DNA from: 40CM-2-70-7 sp035279865
Lineage (GTDB): Bacteria > Gemmatimonadota > Gemmatimonadetes > Gemmatimonadales > GWC2-71-9
Length of the DNA: 13,494 nt
Direction of reading: 5' to 3'
NCBI GenBank assembly: GCA_035279865.1
Contig: DATEGY010000304.1
Span: 1 to 13,494, forward strand
Shown: piece by piece, positions 12,881-13,494 of the stretch
How positions within the stretch are numbered: the stretch's first letter is position 1
How the letters are laid out: each line of letters starts with the position of its first letter
Program-made: the position numbers and the translations under genes
The notes under the pieces: generated by a model
Seen by the model: the letters and a program-made list of their open reading frames with translations, nothing else
The model's database searches: none
What the model was told of the DNA's origin: nothing

Positions 12881-13494
12881 TGAAGACCTACGACGCGATC
12901 GTGGTGGGCTCCGGCATGACGGGGGGCTGGGCCGCGAAAGAGCTGACCGAGCATGGGCTCGAGACCCTGGTGCTCGAGGCGGGTCCGATGGTGACCCCCT
13001 CGGACTACGTCGAGCACGTTCCACCCTGGGAGAAGCCGTTCCGGGGTCTGGGGGACCGCAAGAAGCAGCTCGAGCGGCAGCCGATTCAGAAGGAGTGTTA
13101 CGCCTGCGACGAGTGGTCGGGGAAGTTCTTCGTCGACGACATCGACAATCCCTACACCCAGGCGGAGGGGAAGCCGTTCCTGTGGCTCCGGGGCCGCCAC
13201 GTCGCCGGGCGGTCGATCATGTGGGGCCGTCAGGTCTATCGCTGGAGCGACCTCGACTTCGAGGGGAACCTCCGGGACGGGATCTCGATCGACTGGCCGA
13301 TCCGCTACAAGGACATCGAGCCGTGGTACGACCACGTCGAGGAGTTCATCGGGATCTCGGGCGAGAAGCTGGGGCTGCCGCAGCTGCCCGACGGGAAGTT
13401 CCTGAAGCCGATGGACCTGAATTGCGGTGAGCAGATGATGCGGGAGGTCGTGGCGAAGCACTGGGGCGGGGAGCGCGTCCTCACCATCGGCCGC
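12880..13494 (+). CDS. GMC-family FAD oxidoreductase, N-terminal part (runs off window)
   Basis: The 205 residues present begin with YDAIVVGSGMTGGWAAKEL, the FAD-binding GxGxxG motif (10-15), with Glu33 at the end of the next strand in LVLEAG. A CYAC pair (73 and 76) follows, then GRHVAGRSIMWGRQVYRW at 105-122, the GMC signature loop that holds the flavin. The segment stops at residue 205 of an expected 550 or so, because the window ends; there is no frameshift. With its Tat-type partner it probably oxidises a sugar or glycoside; gluconate 2-dehydrogenase, fructose dehydrogenase and glycoside 3-dehydrogenase are the nearest functional types, and the sequence shown cannot decide. The ATG overlaps the preceding stop (TGATG). 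Confidence 0.93.
   Translation, partial: MKTYDAIVVGSGMTGGWAAKELTEHGLETLVLEAGPMVTPSDYVEHVPPWEKPFRGLGDRKKQLERQPIQKECYACDEWSGKFFVDDIDNPYTQAEGKPFLWLRGRHVAGRSIMWGRQVYRWSDLDFEGNLRDGISIDWPIRYKDIEPWYDHVEEFIGISGEKLGLPQLPDGKFLKPMDLNCGEQMMREVVAKHWGGERVLTIGR

Overview
This is a high-GC bacterial chromosomal segment with strong G/C preference at third codon positions and frequent GTG starts. Seventeen protein-coding genes are packed with few gaps, many with 4-base or longer overlaps. The gene mix suggests a soil or sediment Gemmatimonadota or Acidobacteriota-like bacterium. It includes a secreted M14 peptidase, a gluconate-dehydrogenase subunit-3-like protein with a GMC flavoprotein, a DinB-fold protein, a pilin-like lipoprotein and a GT-C membrane enzyme. 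That placement is inference from gene content; there is no rRNA or marker gene here. I see no tRNA, rRNA, CRISPR array, insertion sequence or integrase.

Region 1 (65-3466): a forward DHDPS/NAL-family aldolase or lyase faces a reverse-strand run. Read from its promoter side, that run is an ATP-grasp ligase, a small membrane protein, an LCM-family SAM methyltransferase and a DinB-fold protein. The first three are joined by overlapping stop and start codons, so they are probably one translationally coupled unit. The divergent gap at 3470-3606 carries two perfect back-to-back hairpins.

Region 2 (3607-4999): a forward pirin-family cupin overlaps tail to tail with a reverse-strand membrane protein of unknown function.

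Region 3 (5098-9779): a reverse-strand cluster. In transcription order it holds a GT-C membrane glycosyltransferase-like protein, a lipoprotein with a pilin-like domain, a small exported (probably outer-membrane) protein, a GNAT acetyltransferase, a NiCoT nickel/cobalt permease and an isoprenylcysteine-methyltransferase-like membrane protein. Most junctions overlap or are a few bases apart. The last pair (GTGA overlap) resembles the pairing of NccN/CzcN-type membrane proteins with nickel/cobalt genes.

Region 4 (9826-13494): forward genes for export and periplasmic chemistry. They are a secreted M14 zinc carboxypeptidase, a secreted Met-rich protein preceded by a perfect 9-bp inverted repeat, a twin-arginine-type subunit-3-like protein, and the N-terminal 205 residues of a GMC oxidoreductase that runs off the window. 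The last two form a sugar or glycoside dehydrogenase pair.

I found no clear defence island or wholly new system. The items most worth a second look are the tandem hairpins, the NiCoT/NccN-like pair, the lipid-anchored pilin-like protein beside a GT-C enzyme, the ATP-grasp/methyltransferase unit, and several unusual translation starts.
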